Shown: in pieces, positions 32,301 to 44,864 of the stretch
Position numbering within the stretch: the stretch's first letter is position 1
Layout: every line of letters begins with the position of its first letter
Program-made: the position numbers and the translations under genes
Assembly (NCBI GenBank): GCA_019054805.1
Contig: JAHQIY010000011.1
Span: 1,617,001-1,681,000 of the forward strand
Length of the DNA: 64,000 nt
Direction: 5' to 3'
From: Brachionus manjavacas
Taxonomy: Eukaryota > Rotifera > Eurotatoria > Ploima > Brachionidae
The notes under the pieces: generated by a model
Told to the model about the DNA's origin: nothing
Databases searched by the model: none
Seen by the model: only the letters and a program-made list of their open reading frames with translations

Positions 32301-35300
32301 TTACTTAATAACTTCTTAAAAATTGAAACAATAATTTAATTCTTAAAAAACCAAAAAAAAAGGCATTTAATAAGAATTTTTATCATCGAAGGATGCAATT
32401 TCTATTTCGATGTTAAACCAAAATGTATCGACTTGATTCAACTAATTGAGCAACATTTCAAAATTTAAAACTCCATGAAAACTCTTATAAAAAAATTGAT
32501 TTCTATTAAATTTTTTTCTGTTTATTCAAAGCTAATTTACTAGCTTATTAATTTTAGTGAAAATCTCAAATGGTTTTCAATGACAAGTTGATTCTAGCAA
32601 AAACTGTCAAACAAGTTAATTTTTTATAATTCCGAAATATCATTAAGGCAGATTTTAGTTCTTTTGATAAATTTTCTTTTAAATCATTTTTGAGCTAATT
32701 GTTGATTAGTTTTTAAAAAAAAAATTTAATTAGCCTTTTATTTAGCAAAAACAGAAATTGAATTCATTCATTTCTTTAGTAAATTCAGGTATCGCTTGTT
32801 TTAAATTCATTATCAGAATAAATAATTTTGTTAAAACGAATTGAGTAGCTAATTTTGGTCTAAAGAAAATAACTGGCAATACTTGATAAAGATTTAAATA
32901 AATGAATTAATTTTTGATTCAAGGCAAATGTTAAATTTTGATCCGTAAATATTTAGCATATTTGTTTATAAATTTGGTTTCTTATCTAAAACAAACACTG
33001 ATTCTCAAAGGTTTTATTTTGAAATGAATTAATTAAATACTCTAAAAGATTATCTAATTTATCCATGTGCGTAGTCATATCAATTCAGCGCTGACGCATT
33101 TTTTGCTATTTGCATTCGAGTTTTAGGGCTTTTTTTTATTAAATTGAGGATTTTATATTATTATATTTATTTAAATACCAAAAATAAATTTCAACTTAAA
33201 TTGCGTTCTGGCATTAGAATGCAAGATTTATATTGGAAATAAAAAATTGTAATATTTTCTCATTAATCTAGTCAGAATGTCAGTTAATTACAAATATTAA
33301 TTTTTCTACTTCTTTTTCTTTATCTAATAATCCAGAGGATCCTTGATGTTCGAGGTGATAAATCATTTTGTTTTCGATTAATTATACAATTTTTTGAATG
33401 TTAATTTTGATACTAAAAGCCAAAGTTTAATTTTTTGCTTTCGTTTATTAATATTAATCAAAAATCATGTAAAATAGTAATTAATTTAATTTTCAAGTTA
33501 ATGTTTAAATACAAATTTTGTTTAATCAAGCATATTGATTAATTTTTTAATGATTACTCTCGGGGATGCATTTCAAGATTGGCACAAATTCAGAATAATT
33601 AAACATAGTTGAAATATGTTTATCTAAAATAAAAAATTACTAGATTATTTAGCAAAATAGAACTCATTATATAAATCTATTTTTGCCAGGCAATAAAACA
33701 TTTTGGTTTTTTCCAAAATTTTTTGTCTTTATTCATATACTAAATTCTTTTGTTTAAATGACAAAAGAATTATATATTTTGCCAAATGATTAAATATTTG
33801 GAATGAATTAATGGTCTAAAGAAAAATTTATCGTTCAAAGCTAATTTACTATATTATTAATTTTCAAAATATCATTAAGGCAGAATTATTGAATGTTAAT
33901 TCAATAAATTCTTATATTTATTAAAAAAAATTGTTATATATATGTAATAAAAAGATTTTTATGTAAGACTTTTGAGTCTTAAAAGTCCTTCTGATTATTA
34001 TGTATATCAAAAAAACACCCCTTGGTTGATGAAAGTAAAAATAAGAATCAAGTAAGAAAAAAAAAATTTGAAAAGTTAAATAGGAAAAAGTTAATTTAAT
34101 TTTTTTTTTAGTCTTTAAATAAATTATATATTCTTATTCTAATCAAATTTTTGGTGGAACAATTACTTAAAATCTTAAAATTAATTTCTCTTAAACCCTG
34201 TTAACTGCGAAAATTACAATCACTGCGAATTATGATTGTAATTTTTTCTGTCATTTTTTGAAACAAATTATTAGTTAATTTCATTAAAATTTAGAAAGAA
34301 TTTATAAAAAGGACAAATTTAATTTTAATGTTCTTTCATTAATACAGGAACCACTGTTTAATTTAAATTGAATCAAAAGTGTGAAAAAGATCAAAATTAA
34401 GTCTTTTTAAAGTTATTTATTTATTTAAATTTATGTTTAAGTCCAATGGACAAATTAAAGAATATATGTAAAAAAAAATAATATAAAAATTAAAAAAAAG
34501 AAAAAAGTAGAAAACATATGTTATGCAATTATTTTAATTATTTTTTTATCTTAATTTAAGGAAAACTAAAATTGATGTATCTTGTTCAATTAGAATAAAA
34601 TTGCTCAAATTTTTTTTCAAGATGAGTCAGATTTAGAAAACAAATTTGATTTTTTTAGGCATAATTTTAAAGTAAATATTAACTAGAAATTTATTGAAGC
34701 GAATTTAATTTTATTAACGATCGATTTGGAATACCATAATTCAGGATCGATTTTTTTTTTCGAATATAAAAAATAATTTTTAATTACTTCATTTAAATTT
34801 TTAGTTTTTTTTTCCTTTTTTAATACCGCACCATAAATTGAATTTTAAGTCTCCAAATTAATTTTTTATTTTCACTTCTTAATGCGGGGTCAAGTTTATG
34901 GATGGTATATCGGTTCTATTATTAATCCGGTTCAAAATTAAATAACAAAATTCAAAAAAAAAATTTGAGAATCAGAAATCAGAATTTAATTTAAAAAATT
35001 TTTTTTTTTCAATTTAATTTTAAGGAAACAGAATTAAATAAGAATAGCTAGCAAAAACAAAAGATAAAGATGACAAAAGACATTTAATTAAATTATTTTT
35101 TTTGAATCTTTTTAGGATAAAAACTAATCAAATAAAAAAAAGGATACTTCGCTCTTTTTCTTTGATGTTGATTTCAGGATTCTAAGAATAGATCATTTGA
35201 TCAAGTTAAAAAAATGAATAGAATTTTTAATAAATCAAATTAAGAATTTGTTTATGATTGAGTTTTATGGGAACAAAAACACATGAATGGAACCAGTTAG

Positions 35301-35346
35301 ACTTTAAATAAAAATTCATCACTTGTAATTTTAATATTGATTAAAA
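29400..35346. other. Long gene-poor AT-rich region
   Basis: No convincing gene in nearly 6 kb. The frame at 29734-30027 (+) is Lys/Phe/Ile-rich noise. At about 30957-31022 (+) a frame ends ERRKRGKPRKN-stop, an AT-hook-like tail resembling that at 6580. Short foldbacks such as AATTACAATCA/TGATTGTAATT occur near 34215-34250. It may contain bHLH regulatory DNA. Confidence 0.45.
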
Positions 35347-35402
35347 ATATAATTACAATTTTTTTTAAGTTTTAATTATATTTAAAACTTAAAAAAAATT
35401 AC
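35347..35402. repeat. AT-rich palindrome adjoining a GC-rich hairpin
   Basis: AATTACAATTTTTTTTAAG, TTTTAATTATATTTAAAAC and TTAAAAAAAATTAC form a nearly perfect palindrome of about 55 bp. It ends where the hairpin at 35401 starts. Confidence 0.55.
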
Positions 35403-35448
35403 ATCAACTCCCCAAGAACATCAACAAATAATCTTGGGGAGTTGATGT
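35401..35448. repeat. Perfect 17-bp stem-loop ACATCAACTCCCCAAGA
   Basis: ACATCAACTCCCCAAGA (35401-35417) is followed by a 14-nt loop and its exact reverse complement (35432-35448). The stem is much richer in GC than the flanks and would be stable in RNA or extruded DNA. Confidence 0.75.
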
Positions 35449-35718
35449 TGCATTAAATCGCATTGTTTAATAAAGAAGCATTTTAAAACCTTGAAAATTT
35501 TGTTTATATTAAAAATATTTAACTATTTTGAATTGTGTTGAATTATATAAGAGAAGAAGACCTTTACCTTAAAACATAAATTTAAAAAGGCTATAATTTT
35601 TTAATTTAAGTGGCGAAACAATTGAAAAACAAATTACTAAAAATTTGTTCTCTTCCTTTCTAAGACTTACCGTTACCTCGTATAATAACCTCGGGTTATA
35701 AAACGATTTTTTTTCCTG

Positions 35719-36356
35719 GCATTAAACATGTGTTTTGCATTATTTTCGAATATAGTTTTTAGACCGAGATAAAACTTAAATTTCAATTTTGGTGTCTCAT
35801 TAAATGTGCAAAATAATTTTTTATTAAAAAAAAAAAATTATCAAAAAAATAAAATCGACGGAGTTGAATTCATTGATGTCATTTTGAATTAAAAAATCAA
35901 AATATTATTTGTATAATTTTTGAACTAAATGCAGGCTTATAAATGTAAAATTCAACATGGATGGACAATGAGATTAAATTTTTAAAAAACCATTTTTCTT
36001 TTTGTACTTTAGGTACTTAATGGTATTTTTAATCATTATATTAAAGCTAAACGAGATCCGGGACGCAGCCCTTGTTGAGGGATTTGGGTATGCTGGAGGT
36101 GAGAAAAATATTAGTTTAAATTTTACTTGATTTTTAAAATATTAAATTAATTAAAATCTTTTTTTTGATTAGCGTTGAGTAAAAAAGTGCAGAAACTATT
36201 TTAACTTTTTAATATTCTCATTGTCTATAAGCCTCAAATTAAATTAAATTTAAATTAATTTTTTTGCACATTTAATCAGACACCAAAATTGAAATTTAAA
36301 TTTTATCGCGAATTTAAAACTATATTCGAAAATAATGCAAAACACATGTTTAATGC
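35719..36356. mobile_element. Inverted-repeat element with an exon-like core
   Basis: The left end GCATTAAACATGTGTTTTGC and right end GCAAAACACATGTTTAATGC are exact inverses, and the similarity continues for about 110 bp (ATTATTTTCGAATATAGTTT, then CAATTTTGGTGTCT). The core has a GC-richer stretch at 36013-36098 bounded by a pyrimidine tract plus AG and by GAG|GTGAG, consensus splice sites. A 36-residue ATG frame (36020) reads MVFLIIILKLNEIRDAALVE then GFGYAGGEKN. No family recognised. Confidence 0.65.
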
Positions 36357-36359
36357 GAG

Positions 36360-39300
36360 CAAAAAATGAATTTACGTTTTTTAACTCCTGAGTTGTTTAC
36401 ACGAGATTAGGGTACCTGTCTCTTTTTTAAAATAAAACTGAAAATGAATTGAAAACATCAGGAAAATTTTGTAGATAAAAAATCCTGAATTTTCACCAGA
36501 TGTTCCTAACTCTATTTTTTTATAAATTAAATTAGTATTTATCTGATCAGGGAATCATTAAAAACATAAGAATGTTATGCATTAATATCTTTTACTTAAT
36601 CAGTTAAGGCAATTAACAATTGCTGAATAGTACTTAAGTAAGCTGAGTTGAATAAAAGAAAGAAGGAAAGACTATTTTAAATATTTTTTAAATATCAGTA
36701 TCAGTTTGGGACAATTTTTTTAAAATTAAATTTTCTTAGAGTTCTATGCTTAATTATTATGAAATATCTGTTCCTTTAACTAAAGTAAAATGAAATATCA
36801 AATTTAATCTCTTTGATTTGAATTTCAAAATGATATTCAAAAACTTTGTACCTTTAAAACCTTAATTTAAAATGAATTTTAGTAAAGTTTATTCAACGAT
36901 AATAAAGTAAATTTGTTTTAGAAAACATGTAAACACTGAATTAATCAAAACAATGATAAATTTTTTACCAATGAATATGAATGAGGTTTTACCTTTTACT
37001 TCAAACAATATTGTCGAAAGACTCAGTGAAGATTGTGGTGCTTAAAAAAGAGTTTTATTGTCCTAAAAGATCTAACAAAAAAAATAAATTTGACTTAAGT
37101 TGAATTCTTTTCATATTTTTTTTACTTAATTAGATTTGTTTCATTTTTCTTTAATTAGCTATTTTTATATCATATAAGTTATGATATTCAAAATTAATTA
37201 CGAATAAAATAAATTGGTTGCGAAAGTAAAAAATAAGTGTTGATTTTATTTAATTTAGTGGATTTTTATATTAATTTGTGGTAAATTTTAGTCGTTTTGT
37301 GGTGGAAAAATATTATAGCTCATTTTTTAATTTAATTATACAGCTTTTTAAAATATTTTTTCTTTTTTTTCAATTTATTTCTTTTATTCTAATTTTATTT
37401 AAAAGAAAGAGAACTTTTTTTTCATTTATTTTATTTTTGTTTTTTTTTCCTAAATTTAGAATGAAATAGAAATTGCACAGTCCGGTTTACTAACTTTTAA
37501 ATAATATTCAACTCGTCTATTTTATTTTTTTTTATCTATAGATTAGAATATGTTTTAAGAATTATTCAATTGCTAAAAAAATTAACTTGATTTATATTGA
37601 TTTAAAAGTTAAGTTTTGCTTTGATGATGAACGTTAAATTTTTTAATAGACAATTCAATTAAAAAGACTTTGAAAAATTATGTCGTTACTTTCAAAGCTA
37701 TTTTTCGACTTGAAAAATAAATTTATTTAGATTAATAATAAGAATTTAAAAATTTTATCAATAATTTATAAGGCAATCAAATAAAAAAATGAAAAAAAAT
37801 TCAAATTTCTTCTATTTTGATTTTTAAAAAGAATAATTTTTAATATTTTATAGTTATTTTAAAAGGAGAATGAAAATTTAATTTTTAAGATTATTCATTA
37901 TGAATTACAGAGTCGAAACCCACCACATTATAAATAAATAATGTGGTGTTTTTTTTTATTGGAAAATAGAATGAAATATGATTAGTTTTACTATTGATTT
38001 AAATTTCCTTTCCCTTATCAAAGCAGAGTTCGAATAAAAATAAAATTTTGATTTTTTTAATGCAAAAAAAATATTGATCTAAACATAGAAAATATAACTA
38101 ATAATGAAGATTATTATTGAGCTATTTTTAGCTTGTTCCCAGTGGTTTTTTTAATAAAAAAAAGATAAATATAATAATTAATTAATATCATTTTCATATT
38201 TGATTTCAGCCTTAAATTAAACAATGGAATGATTACCTGGATGAAAACTTTGGAAAAGTTAATTAGATTATTTTAATATTTTATTTTTATTGACTAATAA
38301 ACACAAAATTAAAATTAAAAAAAAAAACGATTTATATGCCAGGACCATAAAATTGAATTATGTTTACTTAAACGAGAAACAAATAAATATTTTTTGTCGA
38401 AAAAAAATAATATGAAAAGTTTTATTTATCAATTTTTAAGTAATAAATTTTTGTTATTGTATCAAAATAATAAAATGAAGTTTTATTTGTAAACTGAATA
38501 AAAAGCTAAAAATTAATATTTGAGTTTTTCTGGTAATGAAGATTTATTGTTTTAATTTTTTATGCATTTATTTTAATCGCTTCGTAACTTAAATTTATTT
38601 AAGCATTGAAAAATATTATTTTATCCTTTGCTAAAATTTGCTATTTTTAATGAAAATACCAATTCTTTATTATTTTAATGGTTCTATTTTAAATAAGGAA
38701 TTTTTTTGAAAAATTTTTAAGAAATTTATTTGGATTTTAAGGTTTTTTAAATTTTTTGAAGATTTAACTGATATTAATATTATTTTCTAATTTTGCTTTT
38801 CTGTTTTTAAATTTTTATTTTTTGATTTTTGTTTTTCTGATCTGTTATAAAAAAAAGTTAATGTGTAATTCTTTAGCAAATTTTTAGAAAAAATAAATAT
38901 ATTATCCTATTTATATTTTTAGTCTGTTTGATCTATACTTCCTGTTCAATCTAATGCTGTAGGTAATTTATTTTTTATTTTTTTAAGCTTAATAGCTTCA
39001 TATATATGATAGTTGATTTGTCGAAAATGTTTATTTTCATTTAAGAGGTTAAGCCAGGAAGATTAAGATAATGTCGACTAGGTACTCGATTTTTTTAATT
39101 AAAAAACAGAGCAAAAAGAAAAAAAAAATTTTAATCAAATATTTTTTTAGTTACAGTGTTGGATATTAAAAATGGATCTATTTAAATTGCAGATCAATTC
39201 GATTGCCAAATATGCGAACAGAAAAATTCAGTGACAATTTTTTTATAATTCTTGTTTAATTCAACTATTTGTGAAATGTAAAAAATTCAATTTTCTTTTC

Positions 39301-39400
39301 AGTTGATCACAAATCTAAAGATCGTAATTGAGACAAAGATTTTGGATAACAAATTTTGCCAGCCATATTTTAAACGGCTTGTTAGTTCGATTCTCATTTA
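36360..39400. other. Gene-poor AT-rich region
   Basis: The only sequence of note besides the hairpin at 37921 is a 30-codon ATG frame at about 36952-37044 (+), ending NNIVERLSEDCGA, with more varied codons than the flanks but no recognised motif. The 63-codon frame at 37278 is Phe-rich noise. Confidence 0.4.
37921..37957 (+). terminator. Stem-loop followed by T-run (terminator-like)
   Basis: CACCACATTAT, a 6-nt loop and ATAATGTGGTG make an 11-bp perfect stem, followed immediately by nine T. The shape resembles a terminator, but no transcript is identified upstream, so the role is unproved; it could be the end of a lost small RNA or simply a foldback. Confidence 0.3.
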
Positions 39401-39834
39401 CAGTGGTGTTCCGGATTTAGTAATTTACAATAATTTACGTAAAAAATAGTAAATTTACCGAATTTTACGTAAAATATTGTAAATTTCGATCATTTTACGT
39501 AAATTCATGTTAAAAAAAATGTCCAAAAAATTGAAATAATTTGGCACTTTTTTAAAAAAACGATGACTTTTTTAAATATCCTTCAATATTTATATTCAAT
39601 ATTATGAAAAAAAAATTTACCATAATTTACGTAAATTTTGGTAAAATGTAATCAATTTAATGGTAAAAAATTCATTTTTTTTTTAAAAAGTGCCAAATTA
39701 TTTCAATTTTTTGGACATTTTTTTTAACATGAATTTACGTAAATGATCGAAATTTACAATATTTTACGTAAAATTCGGTAATTTTACTATTTTTACGTAA
39801 ATTATCGTAAATTACTAAATCCGGAACACCACTG
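39401..39834. mobile_element. Long-hairpin MITE with TA target site (Tc1/mariner-type)
   Basis: CAGTGGTGTTCCGGATTTAG at the left is mirrored by CTAAATCCGGAACACCACTG at the right, with TA on each side (39399-39400, 39835-39836). The arms run about 165 bp each and include repeated TTTACGTAAA blocks and CAAAAAATTGAAATAATTTG. Almost the whole element folds back. No coding capacity. Confidence 0.85.
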
Positions 39835-40334
39835 TAAATGAAAAATTCATCAATTTTATTATAATTACTTTTAACCTTATAAACCTTGATTTTATTCTTT
39901 TTGGGTTATTGGAATTAAAATATCATATTTTTGGTACCCGACAATGGTATTTTAGTGGGGTTTTAGTGATACAGTGGAAAATCTTCTTCTGCTTCTGCTG
40001 ATTACATCTATTACTTTTCCTTATGTGTACTAGTTTTTAGCTAAGCTGTAGATATTGAAAAAAATTTTTTGACCAAATGAGCCAGAATAGCCTGATTTTT
40101 CCAAATTAAAAAAAAAATAAAAAATTTCGAATAAATAATATTTAATAATTAAATTTATCAAAATTGATCTATTAATATCAAAAGGAAATCACAAAAAATT
40201 ATTAATTATTTAATCAGTAATAAAAAATCACCAATTGATTTTTGAGTTTTATTTTAATCAAAAGTTTCATTAATTCATTTTTTTAATCTATTAAAAGTTA
40301 AGGATTTTTAGTTAAGGATTTTTGCAAAGTTACT

Positions 40335-42290
40335 TTGTTTTTTAGAAGTAGTAGTAGTAAATACTGCGACCCTGTCGGGTTAAGCTTCTTCGAAGCAATG
40401 GCAGTAAATTAGACTGTTTCTTTAACCATTTGTCCAAGTTAACTTTGAAGTTATTAATTGATTCAGAATTGATGGTGTACTCAGAAAGACTATTCCAAAC
40501 ATTAACTAAATGGTTTGTTAAGAAATGATATCGTTGCATACAATTTTTCACATCTTCTCTCTAGCAGTAATTTTTTTATGTCTTTTAAAGTTGTAAGACT
40601 GATTTCGAGAAAAATTGATACCATTTTCAAAATTGATGGTTTCATATCTGTCAATAATTTTAAACAGTTGGGTCAAGTCGCTCCTCATCCATCTTATTTT
40701 GAGATTAGTTAAGTTAAACATTTCCAGACTTTTTCGAGAAGTCATATTCTCGAAGTGAAGGGATTATTCTTGTCGCTCTTATTTGGACCTTCTCGATTTC
40801 AGAAATGCCTTTTTCAAGAAGTGAACACCCTGAGCTAATGGCAAACTCTAAATGAGGTCTGACCAGTGCTGTGTAAAGCACTCTCAATGTTTCAATGTTT
40901 AAATTTCTGAAACTCTTGGCAATCATACCCAAAATACGGCAATATTTTACTTTGTTAGACCACTTCAAGTCATTTGATTATAAATACCTAGATCTTTATT
41001 AAACTTTGTTTTAGATAAATTAATTGTGCCGTATCTACTAAATATTGTATAATTAAACAGAGGATTTTTGAGCCAACATGCATAATACTGCATTTTTCGA
41101 TATTTAAATCCAAAGACCAAGTAAGTGACCAACTTGAAAAAAAGTCTATATCTTTTTGAAGTACACAATTGTCTTGTTAACTCTTAATTACAGACAAAAC
41201 TTTATTAACTAAACAAGTCGAAAGGTTATTTATAAATATTAAAAATAAAAGTGGTCCCATTACTGAACTTTGAGGTACTCCGCTGGTTACATCTTACCAA
41301 TTTGACATGGATGAACCCGAAATAACTCTTTTTTTCCTCTCGCGGAGAAAGCCACTTATCCAAAAGTTAATCATATCAGTAAAACCATATCTCTTAAGCT
41401 TAAATAATTATAATCTATGCGATACGAAATCAATGTATATAATATCGACAGATAAACCTCTGTTGAGAGCTGACGTGATAAAATCCAGCAATTCTAGTAA
41501 ATTTGTTGAACATGATCTTTTTGGCATAAAGCCGTATTGTGAATCAGATAATTGATTATGATTTAAAAGAAAACCCAACGTTTGATCTATCTTTAAGCAA
41601 ACTCTCGAGAATCTTGCATAAACTACTTGTTAGAGAAACGGGACGGAAATAACACTTGCACTGCAAGAGTTATTTCGGGTTCATCCATTTAGCCTATTCC
41701 CTATCTTAAAAAGGGGTGTCACATTAGCCATTTTCTAAATTAAAGGCAATTTCCCCTGTGAAAGAGATAATCGAAAAAATTATGTAACTGGGTCCACTAA
41801 TTCAAAGGCTGCTTATTTTAAAACAATATTCCTAACAAGACCTGGGCCACATGTCTTGTTAAAATTCAGTGAGATCAAATTCTTTAAAACGATTTCACTG
41901 TTTGCAATCAATATCATTAGGACAAATAAAATCAGCGACTCTATCAAAAGTTGGAAAAGATTTAGATTCATCATCAATCGTAAACACTGATTGAAAACAT
42001 TTATTTAAGCTTTCTACAATTTTACTAGGATCTTTTCTGACTAGATTATGTTTCATCCTTTACAGAACTGCTTTCTATTCTTATCGTTATAATATATTTA
42101 TAGATAAGCTTTGGATCTGATTCTGAGAGCTTGGCTAATTTCGTTTCATAAGCTCGTACAACTTTGTCAACGGCAAAAGCAGCTTCTTTTTTAGTTTTAC
42201 AAAAAATAAGATATTTATCGCTTACCCATTCACTCATTTTGTATGCTTGCCAAGCTGAAAATTTTTTAAAATAATGAAAATAGTAATTTG
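40335..42290 (-). mobile_element. CR1-like LINE, long but heavily decayed
   Basis: Read on the minus strand from about 42290: the linker (MSEWVSDKYLIFCKTKKEAA, KLAKLSESDPKLIYKYI), the RT start (LTSSLCKILESLL), SDSQYGFMPKRSCSTNLLE, ISGFLRERKKRVISGSSMSN, VTSGVPQSSVMGPLLFLIFI (motif B region), then ALVRPHLEFA, IEKVQIRATRIIPSLREY, and the C-terminal KNCMQRYHFLTNHLVNVWNS. Stops and frameshifts occur throughout. It ends near a TACTACTACT repeat at 40345-40358, like the LINE at 62543-63297. Confidence 0.8.
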
Positions 42291-43552
42291 TTAGTTTTCT
42301 ATTTTTGAAACATCAAAAAAAATTTTGATTTAATTTAAAAAAATACGAAAAATAAAAATTATAAAAAATAATCATCTATTAATCGAGCATTGAATATTAG
42401 CTAAATAAGGATTTTTAGAGAGTTCCAAATGTCCCATTGTTTGATTGACAAAATCGTAATTGGTTAGCCTCCAGTATTAAAAGTTCTTTTATTCAATCAA
42501 CTGATGAAGTAAAAGTTTTATTTTTATTTATTTATTTATTTGTTTTCTGTACCGAGCTAAAGCTCCTTCAGAATAAATTAAAAATAAAAAAATAAAATAA
42601 AAATAAAATTAAAGTTAATAAAATTAGATAAAAAAAAAAAAAGAATCAATATAGAGTAAATAAGCTAAAAAAAATTAAAGTTGAAAAATGAAGTAAAGAT
42701 GAAGTAAAAGTTAATCATGAGTAAAATTTAAACCCATAGACTCCAATTAAGTCTAATTGTTTTCCCAGAAATCTCGAGATTAAAATCAATTTTTTATTTA
42801 ATTTTCAGTTTAATTTAAAAAATTGTATGCTTCAAATGATAAATTTAAAAAATTAGTTTGTAATCTTAAATAAGTTTCTATGAGGCTGTAAATAAATGCA
42901 AATGTCAGCATTGAATTTCTGTCGATTTCTGTCGATTCATCAAATTCAATTTAGAATAAATCTCATTTTGCACTTTTTCAATTAGATTAGCTTTGCTGTT
43001 CATGACTAGATAATAAAATAGAAAAACAAATTACAACACTTAATGATTTGAGACAAAATTTCCGATTTTATTTGCACTGAGTGAATTTAACAAAAATTTA
43101 AGACGGCTTCTCAATTAATTAGAAAATAATTTCAAGAAGACTAACTTGAGCTAATTTTATCGAATTTCATGTTAATTATAGAATCAAAATTTTGAGTACT
43201 TTACATTAACCTAGATCTTGAGATTTTCTTTTTCTCAATTTAATTAGAATAATTTTTCATGAAACAATTTTTAAATATCAAAGACCGGTATCTTGTTAGG
43301 ATTATTCTTCAAATACTTAATCATGAATAATCTGTCACTTTCTGTTTCAATTAATCCTTTTTCCTTCTAAATTTAAACTTATTTTATTTTTATTTAAAAA
43401 TTTTAATTTATACTTTTTTTTTTTCTGAAGGAGCTCTTGCTCGGAACAGATAAACAAATAAATAAATAATAATTGGAATCATCAGAGATACAATTTAAAT
43501 TTTAAATTCTTTTATTTTTGACGTAAATTTGAGTAAAAATTGTTAAATTAGT
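42291..43552. other. AT-rich spacer with LINE-tail motifs
   Basis: The tail motif with its A/T simple repeat occurs inverted at 42520-42573 (CTGTACCGAGCTAAAGCTCC) and forward at 43423-43470 (CTGAAGGAGCTCTTGCTCGG followed by AAATAAATAA). No gene seen. Confidence 0.5.
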
Positions 43553-43560
43553 AAAAAACC

Positions 43561-43913
43561 GGCAATGTGAAATATTAGTAAAAAAATTACAGTACAAAAA
43601 GCAAAAACGCTATAATTTTTTTTCTAATTGTGTAAAAATGGTTCTGTAAACAGTACAATATTGTACAAATTTTTTAGAAACGAATACCAAGCTCTGCAAA
43701 AACTCTGCATTTTTCTGTAAAATGCACACCATCAAAAAATATATGATTAATATCTGCAATTAAATTGCAGAGTTTTTGCAGAGCTTGGTATTCGTTTCTA
43801 AAAAATTTGTACAATATTGTACTGTTTTCAGAACCATTTTTACACAATTAGAAAAAAAATTATAGCGTTTTTGCTTCTTGTACTGTAATTTTGTACTAAT
43901 ATTTCACATTGCC
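43561..43913. mobile_element. Foldback MITE with perfect 8-bp target duplication AAAAAACC
   Basis: AAAAAACC flanks both sides (43553-43560 and 43914-43921). The ends GGCAATGTGAAATATTAG and CTAATATTTCACATTGCC are exact inverses, and nearly the whole element folds on itself (for example AGAAACGAATACCAAGCTCT with AGAGCTTGGTATTCGTTTCT). Same family as 21993-22235. The 8-bp duplication points to hAT or a similar superfamily. Confidence 0.88.
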
Positions 43914-44864
43914 AAAAAACCAGTAAAAAATAATGGATTTTTTTGTCACTTTTTTATTTAAATTTCTAAATTTTAATTTACAATTTATTCATTTTTTTCT
44001 TTTTTGTGTTTTTTTACATCACCCAAATATAATTTTTTGAAATAAATAATAAAAATACAAAAAAATCTTTATTATTTCGTTTTTCATGTACTTTTAAATT
44101 GTTTATTTTCTATACTAACTAAAGTTTAATCTAAGATAAAAAACGACTAAGATTTTTTTTAATAATTCAAGCAAGGTTTTTATTTATAAGTACCTAAAAA
44201 GCTTATTATAGATGTTATAGATATTTCATGTCCAAATAATTGAAAAAATTTTTTGCTAATTTATTTATAATATTATTAATATTATTTATTATCCTTTATC
44301 TTTTAATTTATTTTAAATATAATTTTTGGGAAGGTTCCCAGGCTGCTCTTAACGGATTACTTCTTCTTTTCAGCCTTCATGTAATTTGAAATAAAAAATG
44401 GAATGTTTAATAAAGATTAAATAAGTTTGATTAATTATAAATTTGAGATATTTAAGAAGATAAAATTAAAGTAAAAAAATAACAAAAAAGTAGAATTGCG
44501 ATATAAAAATTCAAAATTATTTTTTTTCCCGAGCAAACAAGTTTTATTTTTTGTTATATTGATCGATATTCAAGAGAAGTATTTCTTTTCATCAGCTATT
44601 TATTTATTAGCAAGTTAAAAAAACATGCTTTTTAATTTTTTGTAGCTATTGTTTTTACAGCAAAATTTCCCGCCAGAAAAAATATTTTATTTTCAAAACA
44701 AATAACCCTTGAAATTTGTTTTCTTTTTTACATATCTTATTATTTATTATCCTTTATCTTTTTGATTTTTTTTAATTTTATTTTATTTTTTACATCTTAT
44801 TATGAAGGAGCTTTAGCTTGGTACATAAAAACAAATAAATAAGTAGATAAAAAGACAAAAAATT

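Noticed and set aside
35401-35448. microRNA precursor interpretation of the GC-rich hairpin
   Set aside because: The 17-bp stem is shorter than an animal pre-miRNA stem (usually above 22 bp plus flanks), so it is listed only as a stem-loop.
37278-37469. 63-codon Phe-rich frame
   Set aside because: Composition alone explains it.
39385-39400. TTAGTTCGATTCTC resembling a tRNA B box
   Set aside because: No matching A box or cloverleaf around it; it borders the MITE at 39401.
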